Source: Nectonema munidae
Lineage: Eukaryota; Nematomorpha; Nectonematoida; Nectonematidae
Assembly: GCA_030549495.1 (NCBI GenBank)
Contig: JAUIRK010000036.1
Span: 1 to 64,000 of the forward strand
Length of the DNA stretch: 64,000 bases
Reading direction: 5' to 3'
Shown in pieces: positions 1 through 12,200 of the stretch (positions within the stretch are counted from its first letter, which is position 1; each line of letters begins with the position of its first letter). Made by a program: the position numbers and the translations under genes. The notes below the pieces were generated by a model that was not told the DNA's origin, searched no databases, and was given only the letters and a program-made list of their open reading frames with translations.

Positions 1-553
1 CCTCTCAGAATCCGATTCCAAGTTATTAAAAAAATCCAACTCCGACTAAAGAGATAAAAAGTAAGTTAGTTAATTATAATTGCTCATAAATATAAGTATC
101 AACCGTTACTAGAAGTATCTAATATTTCTAGAGTTATAGTAATCTTTACTATAATATGCAAAAATAACAAATTATTTTTAACCGAATATACTAAAGGACT
201 TCAAAGTAAAATACTTTTCAAGAAAAATTTTACTGGATATTTTTTCCAGTTGTTTAGTGAATGCGTTAGATAGTTGATGTATAATTGAAGACTTATCGTC
301 AATATACATGGGATTTTTTTAGCAGACTTAGAAGTTTAATTCTCCTGTAGGGAAGTTGTTCTAAATGGCGAATAACCATGGAGAAGAGTTTTAAGAAATT
401 TCAAAAGTGTTCACAATGGAGGATGGTTTATTCGGCAAAAATGGAGTTGTCTTATTGGCGCTCATAAAAAATTTACAATTTTTAGTTATAACTATTTTTG
501 AAGTTATTAATACTAACTTTTTTGGTTGTTTTAAATTGACGCTTGTCTTTCAG
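1..553. other. AT-rich stretch without a recognised gene
   Basis: Nothing recognisable is seen here. A pyrimidine-rich run ending in CTTTCAG at 547-553 could be the end of an intron for the possible exon that follows. Confidence 0.4.
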
Positions 554-639
554 CAAATCGTGCATACGACAAGTTGCCTTTCGACAAGCACTCTTTCGTG
601 GCAAAATGTTCTAGAAGCGTTTACAACGCCTCCATTTGA
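554..639 (+). CDS. possible 3'-terminal exon of an unidentified host gene
   Basis: After a CTTTCAG acceptor-like site the sequence becomes richer in G+C, and one frame stays open for 27 codons (from 556) to a TGA at 637-639. The peptide runs NRAYDKLPFDKHSFVAKC and so on, with mixed, protein-like composition unlike the surrounding AT-rich noise. The first two bases would complete a split codon. I do not recognise the protein. Other frames of the same stretch are also open for some distance, so this is a weak call resting on the splice-like site and local base composition. Confidence 0.2.
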
Positions 640-839
640 AGTTCTCTCACGAGCACCGAGATCACTACCAGAAAAACAATTCTAAAAAAATCCGTGTGTG
701 TGTGTTATTGCGTGCAAAGTGCTTGTGTGTTGTTTAGAAAGAAAGAAGTGTTTACTGTCAATTTATTCTGAATCAAGGAAAAATATATGCACTGCATCCA
801 CACCCCTCTTCAATTATTTATAATGAGTGGTGAATAAGC

Positions 840-990
840 AGGAGAGATAATTGCAGAAAGATCTTGTCTCAGCTCCTGCCTTCTCACCCCGTGTGTAGTA
901 GAGCTGGAACGGTTCAAACGTGAGGAGCGCCTTGAAAAGAAGACACGCAATCGAATCGAAGTTTGGTGCACGGCTTCTGCTCATGTTTAA
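840..990. other. GC-richer island, possibly transcribed
   Basis: About 150 bases stand out from the AT-rich background. On the plus strand one frame reads VELERFKREERLEKKTRNR and then IEVWC before a stop. This looks superficially like the edge of a homeodomain, but it lacks the WFQNRR core. No splice sites clearly bound it. It may be part of the same host gene as the neighbouring possible exons, or chance. Confidence 0.2.
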
Positions 991-991
991 T

Positions 992-1034
992 TCATTATTA
1001 TTATTATTATTATTATTTTCATTATTATTATTAC
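992..1034. repeat. (ATT)n microsatellite, interrupted
   Basis: ATT triplets run through this stretch with one TTTC interruption. Confidence 0.85.
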
Positions 1035-1328
1035 TTTTTCCTTCTTCAATCACATTAGAGAGAAATGGATATATTTATTTTATCATTTTTACGTCTTACT
1101 TATTTTTTTTTTAGAATTGTGAGTCTTAATCACAAACATGGATGCTACGTGCTGCATAGCATTAACATAGAAAATCTTTGGATTTTAAAAGTTGAACACA
1201 ATGAAATAATTACGCTTCGAATTTTTATCTGTGTATTCATATATATAGATACAATATTTAGCTGAGCCATTTTCCAATTTTTTATCCTATAGTAAGTCGA
1301 ATGAAAAACATTTTTTCCTTATTTTTAG

Positions 1329-1369
1329 AGTGGTTTACGCAAAGCGCACTGATCCCCCAGTAATACCTG
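1329..1369 (+). CDS. possible 41-base internal exon
   Basis: A short GC-rich segment is bounded exactly by a TTTTTAG acceptor and a GTGAGC donor. Only one frame is open through it, reading VVYAKRTDPPVIP, with one base before and one base after whole codons. The combination of two good splice sites, a single open frame and raised G+C is suggestive of an internal exon. I could not chain it in phase to the other possible exons here and do not recognise the protein. Confidence 0.25.
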
Positions 1370-1570
1370 GTGAGCAGCTACCTACACATGTAACTTGAGT
1401 TTCATCAATTTTTGTCAACTATTTATCAAATTATGGCTTTAAATCATTGGAAAACAGTATAACTTTTATTGAAATAAATTCAATATATTAATTTCAGTTA
1501 AATAAACGTTCTTACTGGTTTCCACCCATCTACTACTACCTCTGATAACTTTTGTTCATGACTTCTCAGC

Positions 1571-1663
1571 AACACTTTCTTTGATGAAGATTTGACGCAG
1601 AAAAACGCCAGATTCCACACCACACGCAACCACCCTTCTTACGCTATTTATGGATTGATTTGA
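1571..1663 (+). CDS. possible terminal exon
   Basis: After a TCTCAG site at 1564-1569 a frame is open for 30 codons to a TGA at 1661-1663, with peptide start NTFFDEDLTQKNARFHTTRN. The composition is protein-like and C-rich compared with the flanks. Phase does not match the exon-like segment at 1329-1369, so if both are real another exon or a different acceptor joins them. Product unknown. Confidence 0.22.
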   Translation, partial: NTFFDEDLTQKNARFHTTRNHPSYAIYGLI

Positions 1664-1669
1664 GGATGT

Positions 1670-4600
1670 TGTTCTACGATTTGTAGCGATCGAGCTAAAA
1701 CTTTGGAAAGTGGTTTAAAATTTTTTTTCTTCCTTATAAGTGAAATCTATTTCAATTCCTTTCAAAGCTCTTGGCGCCATTTTTTTCTTTTTGAACTTCG
1801 GCCAATTTTGACGAACTTTGACCTACTGATTCCTTTCTTGCAGAGGTCTAAACACATCTTCTTTAATATTACACATATTTTTATACTTTCTTTAAAAATT
1901 ATACAAAAAAATAATAGATAAAGATTACATGAAGAATAAGAACATTTTATTTTTAGATGAACAAAGTGAATTAGCTAAAAAAAATTTGTTGGAATAAATT
2001 TTTGGTAACATGCCTTTTTCTCTGAAACTTTTCGAATTCAAAAAAGTTTTTGTTTCAACTTTGATATTTGAGTACGTCAAATGTGTATGTTCTATCACAA
2101 TTTGTTTTTATTGTGAAAAGGATGGAAGCCTTTTTCTCAATTTTGAAAGATTTTTTCAATTTTTCTTTTAACACTTATTTCTGGCATTCCCCAAATCTGA
2201 AGGATTCCCTTTCATAAAAGCTCTTTATCTCTTGAATAACACTCAGCAGTTTCTGTTGTCTTGTGATACCCAAACATTTACTATCTCAACTAATTTTGTG
2301 ATTTTAATATTCATAAATTAGTCTCTTTCAAATAAATGTCTTCTTTCTTTAGAGGTATACAGTGAATATACGTGAAAAAAATTTACTTCCCAAACGTTTA
2401 TAAAAACGGAAAAAGACAGTAAAGGAGATGTCTACAAGTGTAAGAGTTTTTGTCACAAGTGTTGTGTAGGCTATATGATGCTATAAAAATGTGTTCTAAA
2501 ATAGACGCTTAAATGAGCTCATAGACAAACTCCATTCTTGAAGTAAGAAGTCATAGTTTTATAAAATAAATGTGCGTTATAGTGAACAGAGAATTAAGAG
2601 TTGAGGAGAAGCGGTAGAAAATACGCGTATAAATTAAATATAACACATATGGGAATCGTTGAAAATATTTTAATTGTAGCGAAAATTGAAAATTGTTAAT
2701 TGTTCCTTTGAATGGTCAAAATTCTTTCAAAAAATGTTGCAAATAAATGCCTCGCTTTTTGCTCAATTTGATTGGTTGAAAGTAAAAATATGGAAAACCT
2801 TTTTATAAAAATTGCATCTTTTTAGTGAACTTTCGTCTTTGATTTCATGAACTTATTATTTATAAATATATCTATTTAGAGTTTGCATACTTATTAAGTT
2901 TGTTGATAAACTTTCATTATTAAAAGGTTTTTTTCCTCGAAATAAATCAAAATATTGCCAAATCTTTCCTAATCTTGATCTTTTAATTTAAAAATAAAAT
3001 GGAATCTATTTAAGTCTTTTAGAGTATATAGAATGAAAAAAATCTTTTTTTAACTTTTTATTGCATTATTTTAAATTGAAAAAAATAAAATTAATCTATC
3101 ATTATCCAAAATTAAGATTACTTTTACATGCACGTTAATTCAATGTTTTTAACTATTTAGTATGAAAAATAAAATTTCTTTTTTTATAACATTTTTTTTA
3201 TCTTTCATATCTTTTGATGGCCCCTTGAATATCTTTAGTGCTACTTCTTTTTTCGAAGATATTCTTCATTCGATAAAGCCATGTGGTGCTAGTCAAAAAT
3301 TTAAAACAACTTTTCCCTACTGATGATTCGCAAAAACTCGATAAGTGTTTCGCGAGAAGTTTGGATTTTTTTTAATCAAAAATTTCTAATGAGGTATCAT
3401 AAACCTAATTTGGGGTGTTTTCATCGAGAAGAAACACTTATTTATGCCTCTTTTATCGAACTATGAAGAAAGGAGGTTGCGGATCTAAAACAAGGCATTG
3501 AGTTTATATACCCCTCTTAATATTGTAGGAATGATATGGAAGGTTTTCAAACTAGTATTTAAAAATATGTATTTCTGTCATTGTAGTTAATATTTTTAAA
3601 TATCCTATATTTTCAGGAAAGTAAAATTTAAGCAAATTTTTATATTGCTTTTTTTTCTCTTTTTTTTTAATTACTTGGAATCCTTTTTGTGCCTTCAATC
3701 TAATTCCATTTCCCTTCCATTTGAAAAACATTGCGATGAAAAAAGTGCGAAAATAATATTTTTGTGTAGCGTTCCTTGAAACATTTAATTTGGGCCTGAG
3801 AAATTTTGACTAAAGTAATCTGTAATACATACAGGCAAATAGTTAGGTTCACATTTCTCGAGCATTACATGAAAAATCATCTTTGGGTGGATTATTCACG
3901 CAGGATAAATTTTGTGTTCTCCTCTTCAGAGTTGCGTTGTGACTTTTATCACTTTTGGTAACGTCAAGAAAAGTTTGCGATACTAACTTTGCGGAAACAT
4001 TTCAAAAGACTGGCGCATAGCTTAAGACACCACTTTTTCATTTTGATATAAATTCTTCCAATAAATTGCATATACTCATGAATTTCTACAGTTTGCACTC
4101 ATAGAGTTTCTCTTTTTTCACATTTCTAACCTTTTTTACTTAAAAAATTGCTCATATTTCTTTACAACCTGCCAATCAAATATTTTCCACATATGGAAGT
4201 TGAAATTAGGACAAATTATATACTCTGGGATGACACTTAAAAGAACGGGAAAAAGAAAGTGAAAAGATTAAACTTACCTATTTATTTTATGATGCAAATT
4301 TTTATTTTGCATTCACCTTGAAATTCAAATAAAAAATTAGCAAATCCTTCTTTTTTAGCTGGACAAAAATCTATTGGAAGCTCGGATTTCTTTGCTTTAA
4401 TAGTGCCATTAAAGGTAAACTCTTTTAAAAAAAAAAGTAATTTTTGCAAAAAAGTTCTCGCAACTAACGTTTCAATCACAAAAGAAAGTAATTAAGCCGT
4501 CCTATCATATCATATTTGCAACAAAAGAAGAACAAACTGTTTTTGCTTGCTCCATATCAGAATAGAAGCTTTCTGGCTTACATTGAAGAAAAAGGTTGAT

Positions 4601-5640
4601 GAACATTTTTGAGTTGCAGCATAGTTGCATGCTGTTAAGAGTTTTCAATTCACATTTCATCTCTCCATATGTTTTATCACTTCAGGTTCATTGCATCTTG
4701 TTCATGTGTATTAAATAATGTTCATGTGCTTTTGGGATGTTAAATAAAGAATTTACTTTACAACGGTCTCTCTTGGATCCCACGGATAAACAATCTTTCT
4801 ATTAGTCAACATTCAAGACAATTTTTTCACGAAATTTTAAATATTTGTATAAATACAATCTTTTTTCTAGATTTTAGCGTTCACTCGAGTCGCGTAGTTA
4901 TAGGTAAAAATTTGAACTTAAAAATTATAGCTAAAAATTAGAAATCAAAGAGTATAGAAGAAGAAGGAGAAGAAGAAGAAGATTAATTAATTATATTTGT
5001 CTTTTAAATTAATAATACAATAAAAAAATAGTATGAGAAAAAAAATAAAAACTATAAGATTTAACAGTGGATTAACTACGGCACAAAAAATCAGAAATGC
5101 TCGCTATATGGCAGGTATATTAAAATTATGCACAAAAATGGAACAGTCATAAAGTCAAAATAAAGTATTGAGAACTTAACAACGGGTATACTAAATATTG
5201 AAATTACATATATTACACATTGTAAATAATTTCCACTAATCAATTCGTTTATTATACACGAGTAACAATTTTTAATGGAACACGAAACATCCTAATTTGA
5301 TAAAAGTAAATTATGCATAAAATTTTAAAACATTTGATCGTGGAAAACCCAATAGTAAAAAAACTCAATTTTAAGTTATAAAATTGAGAGATTTTATATG
5401 CAATAGCCTGTTGTGAATTAGAGAGCTTGAAAAATGGCACAACCATATTTCCTGCAAATCTTGGAGAGGTTCATTGTTTTGCATGGTTATATGCAATTAT
5501 CTTTGCAAAAACAGAATATAAACAAAAAATATAAGAGTATATAGCTAAAAAAAATTTGGGGTGCAATAGACCAAAAGAAATAAAAATGGTTGTTCTTTTA
5601 AATATAAAAAAAATCAATTTAAAATAAGTAGACGAATTGT
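1670..5640. other. AT-rich intergenic DNA, no gene recognised
   Basis: Long A/T-rich stretch with only short, low-complexity open frames. A (GAA)n run at 4957-4980 is the only clear simple repeat. No transposase, RNA gene or conserved domain could be read on either strand. Confidence 0.5.
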
Positions 5641-5907
5641 CTTCAAAGGTTCAAAGAAAGGGGAAATGAAATCGATTAATCTTCGAAAATCGCTGATTAA
5701 AGTGTGAAAATTTTTTTATATAAATAAATTTTTTTGTTGTGTTTTTTTTTTAATGTTACGAGTGATAGCGTGTAGCAAATCCTCATAATTGAACTAGTGA
5801 CCGCTAATATAAAAATCGTTTAAGCTTCATGGAAATTAAATCAAACATTAAAACAATTGATTAATCTTCGAATATCAATGCCTGAAGAGGATATTTTTAT
5901 GCGTCGT

Positions 5908-5937
5908 GTTTTAGAAAACTGTTACGAATGAGCACAC
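5908..5937 (+). promoter_or_regulatory. upstream element shared with receptor 2
   Basis: The core GTTTTAGAAAACTGTTACGA, ending about 45 bases before the receptor 1 start codon, recurs at 37,751-37,782 before receptor 2 as CTTTTAGAAAACTGTGACGA. It is conserved while the bases between it and the start codons differ. The TTTTAG step could be a 3' splice site (5'UTR intron or trans-splice acceptor), or the block could be a promoter or 5' leader element. The wider leader, with a TTAATCTTCGAA-like block near 5,860, is also shared. Confidence 0.4.
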
Positions 5938-5970
5938 TTCGGAGCGAATTTCAGTGAATCCGAATAAAAG

Positions 5971-6834
5971 ATGTATACAATCACCTACTACATTCTACTC
6001 ATCTTTGTCACGACAAATTTCCTTCTTCTGCTTCTCTTCCTGCCATGCTTCCTGAACAACATGGACGTCTTCATCCCCTTCAACATCCTCATCCTCTACT
6101 CCCTCTTCTTCTGCCTGTTTCGAACGCTGATCTTCTTTCTGGCGAATTACGCGATCGAAACGCAGCCGTGCCAACCGCTCTTCCAGCTCAACTTTTTCAT
6201 CCAATTGCTTTCTTCGGGCGTGGACTTGTGCTTAAACGCGCTTCTTTCCTGCCTCCAACTGAAGATGATCAAAACGAAGAAGTTTCACTCCAGATTGCTT
6301 AGTGCCAAAAATGTTTACGTTTGGATGTTTGTCATAACAATCTTCTCAACCGTCTTATATTTCATTCCTGTACTCTACGAGAGTGATTGGACCCTGATAG
6401 ACCTCAAGTTTTCCATTCGTTCTCTCTTCTACTACAAGTTTCGTCTTGGCTTTTTACTCTCCATCATGACTATTAGCCTGATTTGCTGCATAAAGTTGAT
6501 CTATTTGACAAAAAAGTACAAAAAGTCTTCGAACATAACGCAAGAACAAAAGCAACAAATTAAAAAGTCAACAAAGATCATAGCCTTATTCACATTCATC
6601 AGTTGCACAAACTTTTTGCCTAATAGTGTGTATTACATCATCATGATAATCGATCCCTCATATGCCAGATACAAATCCTTCACTCACATTGAGATGTTTT
6701 ACAACATAGGCAAGATCATAACTGTACTCTTTTTGAACAAAATGAACAAAAATTTTCAGAATTCGTACAAGAACTTGCGGAAATACTTCCGCCCACGTCA
6801 AAGACGCATAGAAGCAAAAAATGTTCGCATATAA
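5971..6834 (+). CDS. seven-transmembrane receptor 1 (chemoreceptor-like GPCR), intronless
   Basis: A complete 287-codon open frame encodes a polytopic membrane protein. Hydrophobic segments lie near residues 5-28, 34-57, 72-99, 114-136, 157-180, 201-228 and 237-257, followed by a basic tail (KNLRKYFRPRQRR), the expected inside-positive end of a 7TM receptor. It is about 87% identical to the protein at 37,799-38,662 and shares blocks with the one at 49,132-49,995: PFNILILY in TM2, ALLSCLQL at the end of TM3, PNSV in TM6, and FYNIGK with ITVLFLN in TM7. It lacks the DRY and NPxxY motifs and a TM3/loop-2 disulfide pair, so it is not an ordinary rhodopsin-type receptor; invertebrate chemoreceptors are the likeliest relatives. 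The start is the first ATG, and receptor 2 begins at the homologous codon. Codons are C/G-rich in the first 300 bases and AT-rich later. Ligand and G-protein coupling are unknown. Confidence 0.8.
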   Translation: MYTITYYILLIFVTTNFLLLLLFLPCFLNNMDVFIPFNILILYSLFFCLFRTLIFFLANYAIETQPCQPLFQLNFFIQLLSSGVDLCLNALLSCLQLKMIKTKKFHSRLLSAKNVYVWMFVITIFSTVLYFIPVLYESDWTLIDLKFSIRSLFYYKFRLGFLLSIMTISLICCIKLIYLTKKYKKSSNITQEQKQQIKKSTKIIALFTFISCTNFLPNSVYYIIMIIDPSYARYKSFTHIEMFYNIGKIITVLFLNKMNKNFQNSYKNLRKYFRPRQRRIEAKNVRI

Positions 6835-6935
6835 TGTAATCAATTAACGTGTATTGCGCCAAAACTATCCAAATGTTTGCATTTCCATGCTTCTAACAAA
6901 ATGAGATCGCTTATTCTAGAACTTTTTTAATACTA

Positions 6936-6941
6936 AATAAA
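6936..6941 (+). promoter_or_regulatory. candidate polyadenylation signal of receptor 1
   Basis: AATAAA lies about 100 bases past the stop codon. The 3' flank shares ATCAATTAAC and nearby bases with the 3' flank of receptor 2. A single hexamer in AT-rich DNA is weak evidence. Confidence 0.35.
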
Positions 6942-6959
6942 CGAAGCGGTTTATTCACT

Positions 6960-7960
6960 CAAGGAAAGAAAATTCTGCAAGCAAACTTCTGAATTTAGTT
7001 TGCGCTATTCGTTCGCTCGCCTTTAGTTAATATTCCAATATAGGCAGCCTTCAATGGTAATTATATTTTGCAATTCTTTACAATTTCAACAGTAATACTC
7101 TCTTTTTGGAGACGAAATCGTAACAGTTAAATGATGATGCTAATCATCCACGCACATGTCAAAGAAAGAACACTTCTACAAAAAACAATTTACAAAGGGA
7201 TTAAAAAAAGTAAATTTAGAAATTTACTAAATTTCATTAGTGGAACAATGGAAGAACAGACTTCTGCAAGTTATTCACTCATGCATCTTCCATATGACCT
7301 TGAAAAATGCATTTTATCTTTGAGACACAGTGAATATTTGATACTTTTTTGCTTAAAAAATTTTAGAAGCGGTGGCATCACATATATCGAAAAAATGTGC
7401 ATCTTTTTTAAAGATAAATAAATATTATAGTTTATAATCAATCTCCTATGCGCATAGCTTTTTCAAAGAACTGATTATCGGATTTAATGGCCATGTGATT
7501 GGCCTTCAAAAGATCATTTCAGGATTCGTTTGAAAAACCTTGATTTCTTTTAAAATAGCCAATCACTATAAGCTATCTTATTAGTAGCATTTTAACCCGT
7601 TTTTGACTGTTTGCAATGAAGCATTATATGCCATTTAGGACAATTGTTAAAAAAAAATTTTATATTATAATTTTCAGTTTAAGATATCATAATAATCAAT
7701 ATGGAAATATATTATATGCAAAAATTTTGAATTTTTGAAGTCTTTTGATAAGGAAATTGAGCCGTATCATATATGAATCACTCTTCAAATATGGGTACAT
7801 TTTTTGAAAGTTCTAACATTTTAAAAAATTGCTAAGAAATTTTTGAAAATTTTTAATATTACAATTATTCTGTTTTAAAACTAAAAAGTAAACAGTTTAT
7901 TATGCATTATATTGAATAAAAAAAAGGTATATATATATATGTGTGTATATGGGCAAATAA
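6960..7960. other. AT-rich spacer, no recognised gene
   Basis: It holds one unrecognised open frame (7,131-7,421, 96 codons, low similarity to anything I know). A TATATATATATGTGTGTATA run lies at about 7,929-7,950, just outside the piggyBac remnant. Confidence 0.4.
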
Positions 7961-9262
7961 TTATTTTGTATGAAAATCTATAAAACACTTACAATTTTTA
8001 CACATAGTTTGTGCCATAGTGTGATAAAGTCTACATCGAATAAAGTCTTCCAAGACAAAATGATCTTTTTTGTCAAATCTTACTCCATTCACGGGGTTCA
8101 AAACACTTTGTCGAGCTGACATAGATGGCACTCCAAACTTTGACAAAAGAATTTCAACGAGCGCTCTTAGAAAACCCAATTGATCCATCTTTTGATTTGG
8201 AGTCAATCCGTATATTTGCCACGCTTGAGATACTGACGTATTGATCAAGTGACTCAAAATGGGCCAATAGCATTTTTTGCCTCGAATTGGTCAATGTTTT
8301 AATCCATTCGATCAACCCATTGCATTTGACTGCTGTAAAAATTAAAAATATTCGGCTGGGAAACGAGAAGTTTCTTCCTTTCTTTACGAGAATATCTTGC
8401 AACATGAGATAAAGGATCGTCTGTGCCAGAATGTGAAATTGCTAATAAAAATGATAAAATTTTATGGAAGCCTCTTTTCTTCTCTTTCAAATCTTTCTTT
8501 CGCGGACTTAACTGCGCATGGTCCCAGTTATCTTTTTTCCCATCGCAAGCATTTCGTTAACTAAGTCATACGATGAAAAAAATGATCACACACACATAGT
8601 GATAATTATTTGGGCACAGCTGATTTAACTTATTGGAAAAGTTCGAAACTACTGAGGCCCCTAGACCAAATTTTTTTTTTTCACGACTTTCAACATATTT
8701 TCCTTGGTATAAGTCAAACTGAACGCAATATCCAGGAGCGATACAATGCGACCATGTTTATAACCAAAGCGTATTGGTTTTCCTCAGAGAAATTGTTTTG
8801 TCTAATGAACTTCAAAAGATTCAATCATTGTCTCACCAATGCAATGAAACTCAGATGAAGGTGGCCACTTAAAAAAAGTTGAATTTAGCTTTTCTATCAG
8901 GGGACGCAATTTGTTAAATTTATCTTTTTCAAGAAGAGATGAGTTATCACACACGTGAAGGTATTTTTTGATCTCTTCAAAACGCTTACGCCGCATCGAT
9001 ATGAAGAAATTAAAGAGTTGTTACAGTCTTCTTTCTTGTTCCAGGATAACCTGGAACGTGGCAGGGAGTCATAGCTTGAGCAAATTAATATGCCTATGAA
9101 ACAAAGTATTTCATCACGGGATACATGCAAGCAAACGTTTTTTTTGTAGAGCGTATGTATTTGACATGTCAACAAACATGTCTCTAATCTCTTCGTTTAA
9201 AAACATAACAAGAATATCTAATATTTGAAGCTTTACTTTTTTGTGAGGATTTGTTTCACACA
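7961..9262 (-). pseudogene. piggyBac transposase pseudogene, block A copy
   Basis: Reading down the minus strand, pieces in shifting frames follow the piggyBac order. First comes FIGILICSSYDSLPRSR, then RKRFEEIKKYLHVCDN, then IGETMI with the first catalytic acidic position, where the usual DE is GE. Next is VARYSRKERKK, then MDQLGFLRALVEILLSKFG, and finally a Cys-rich tail, CRLYHTMAQTMCKNCK, resembling the C-terminal zinc-binding region. Several frameshifts and the lost acidic residue show it is dead. No convincing TTAA-flanked inverted repeats were found. The 3' third (7,961-8,411) lies outside the duplicated block, so the block B copy is truncated. Confidence 0.85.
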
Positions 9263-12200
9263 TTTCTTCTTCTTAATTCTTTTCACTGTCAAATTGTGCT
9301 GAAGCCGCTAATTGATTGGAGCTGAAATTGTTATACTCAAAACAATCATCATTTCACGAAACCAAAAAAAAAGCAAAAAGATAGGGATAAGCGTGATGGA
9401 TGTATCAATTTGTATTGATCGTCTGAAATGATATGCATGCTAAAAATGCTGAAGTACAAATGTTGTGTTTTTTGCATCGATTAACGTCCAGCGATTCATA
9501 TATGATACATCAAATGCTGTCAAGTCTCTGCAACTCCTTGTGCAATGTTTTCCCAAAATTCCACTCTACACAGGCTCAATGGAGTGTTTTCAGTCACCAA
9601 GTTGAAATAAAACTTGCTAGCATGATTTTTTCAGTGAAAATCTGAGCATAAAAATTTCATTTTTCCTGAAAAATATTTAAAAATGTCGAAAAAACACTTT
9701 TTGATTATGCTAAGATAACATTTGGTATCAGTAAACTTAGTAAACTTAAATCTAGTAAACTTAGATTTTTTTAATGTTAACCCAAGACCAACTACTCAAT
9801 TCATTGACTCCAAAATTATTATATTTCCCGTGTTTTTTTTAGATATAGTTCATTTTTTGGGGAAATATTTTAACTTAGCCATGCATTCAAAGTGTCATTA
9901 TATGAGCCCACTTTAGAGTTCATTGACCTAAAAATCACGTTTCAAATTTTTAAGGTATAGGAGATTTTTACTAATTTAAAGTCAGCTTATACATTTCCTT
10001 AACCCCTATATTTTAGTTAGAAAAAAATTTTCATGCCGAACATGATATTTCGGCGACATTCACCTACAAATAAAAATTTTTGCGTACTTAGATTTCAACC
10101 GCGTAGTAACTTAATTTTGATTAGAACCATTACTGTAAAATTATCGTTAAATTGCTACCATCTAAATGGTTAAACATTAGTGAAATGAGGTTTTACTATT
10201 GTTTTGTAAGCTTTCTATTTAATGGATTATAAATCATAATTCTACCAGCTAAAAAGTTTTTTTGAAAAAAATCTTCCAAGTTGAGAATCTAAGAAAAAAT
10301 TTTGAAGTAAACATTTTTTTAATTATAATTAAAATTAAAAAAATCCTTCTAAATTTAAAAAAACACTGAACTTTCATGTACAGTGTACTTTACGAAATAA
10401 ATCATGGGATGTAAATAGGACAAGGGAATCAGAAAACTTCTTTTTTGTGTAGCGAAAGAAAATCAGAAAACTTTGTAGTTCAACGGGGAATCCAAATGGT
10501 GGGGAGTGGCTAAACTTTGATGAATAAAAAGTTACATTTTTTCACTTTCAAATCCATTTGTGCCACATTCCGAAAGATAAATAAAAAACCATTTTTTATA
10601 CTCTCTCTCTCTTAAAAGTCATTCACAAATTTAGTTAAAAATAATTTAAAAAAAAAGCATTTAAGCGCGTATTTTGAATAACATCAAAAATTTCATTAGT
10701 ATATAAATATTGTATAAATTTCAATTAGTATTTCATACTAAATTGAAATAGGAATTCCTCATAACCGTATCGATTCAATCATAAAAAAAATTTCATAAAG
10801 CATCTTTTGTCGCCAAATTATCCAACGCATTCAATTAGCCAGGGATGCAAAATGATCAATTCACGATAAATGATACATTCAAGATAAATAATCCATATAA
10901 CACATATGTTTACTGTTCAGCTTGACTTGTAGCATAACGCCGGGAGAGAATATTCCGAATAACAATCACAAAAAATAATCGAATCCATTACCCTAAATAA
11001 ACCTCCAAGGAAGGCCAATAGAATTAGGGTTAAGTATTTTTTATTGGGGAAAGTTAAATTTTTCAGCAATTGATCATCAATTTTCATTCAAAAAAATAAA
11101 AATAAATTTTTTTATTCATCAAACTAACAAAATAATTTTTAATCTATCCAAAAAATAACAATACTTTAATATTTTTAATTTTATAATATTATAATTTTTT
11201 TTAATTTTTTATTTATAAGTAATATAGTCAATAAATTATTATAAAAAAAGAAAATTTTGATAAAGTCAAAATATATCTAAAAATAATCCTTATAAAAAAA
11301 TATAAAAATAAGACATATTTTCTTCAAAAATGGAACTTGTTTGCTTTTATTTTAAAATTTCAAAAAATTTCATAATATAAAAAATTAAAATCAATCTAAA
11401 TATAGGGCCTCTAACTTCATCCAATTCAAAAATGGAAGCTTTCCAAGTATATAGGTCTTTAAAATTTCATTCAATTCGCAGGAATAAGCACCTACGTTAT
11501 TAAGATAAGCTGTTGATAAAATTGTCTTCTTGTTTACCATTTGAAAATAGTTATCAACATAAAGTTTCATATTTTATTGAGTAAAATGAAAGACAAGGGC
11601 CTGTAAATGTTCTTCTTTGTATTTTTGATTAGTTGGTTTCAAGAAAAACATTTCAAAAATAGGATAAGTAATAGAAGGTGTTGAATTGTTTATATGCAAC
11701 TAGCTTGACTTTTTGGTAGATTCTTATCGTTAGAGAAGGAAAGCTTTCGCGTGAAATCACTACTGAGACGAAAGCCTTCGCCAAAATTTCCTTTGCTTTG
11801 AAGTCTTTTAGGCGCATCGAAGCGTTCCATGTCTAGAGATTGATGTGTTCAATCTGTTCTAACTTGGATACTGTTTGAAGCAAATAAGACTTTTGAGAAT
11901 GGTCAACTCTAAGTATGCGTATATATAATTTTCTATCCAGAAAAAAATTTTATTTAAATTTCTTCATGATTGATTTTATCATTCTTTTGCAGCCCACGTT
12001 TGACAAGCTTAAACTTTTTTAAAATTTAAATTATAATCAATTATTATATTTCAATTTTTATATTGATACATATTTGAGTACTTGACATACAGTATCAATT
12101 CATCTTCTCAGATATTTCTGAATATTTTAGTTTAAAGGAGGAAACATATGAAGAAGATGGAACGCATAAAATGGCAGAATTTATTAACATATGTTAATAG

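Noticed and set aside
895-985. Homeodomain fragment (ELERFKREERLEK...RIEVWC)
   Set aside because: The invariant WFQNRR region is missing and a stop follows; the likeness is only at scattered positions.
4765-4800. Resemblance of ACAACGGTCTCTCTTGG to the start of 5.8S rRNA
   Set aside because: The match stops after a few bases and the conserved remainder of 5.8S is absent.
5995-6302. Open frames overlapping receptor 1 on the other strand and frame (also at receptors 2 and 3)
   Set aside because: They are shadows produced by the GC-rich 5' part of the receptor genes; their peptides have no domain and follow the receptor's conservation.
10985-11040. Telomere-type repeats (ACCCTAA and TTAGGGTTAA)
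   Set aside because: Single, inverted occurrences only; no tandem run.
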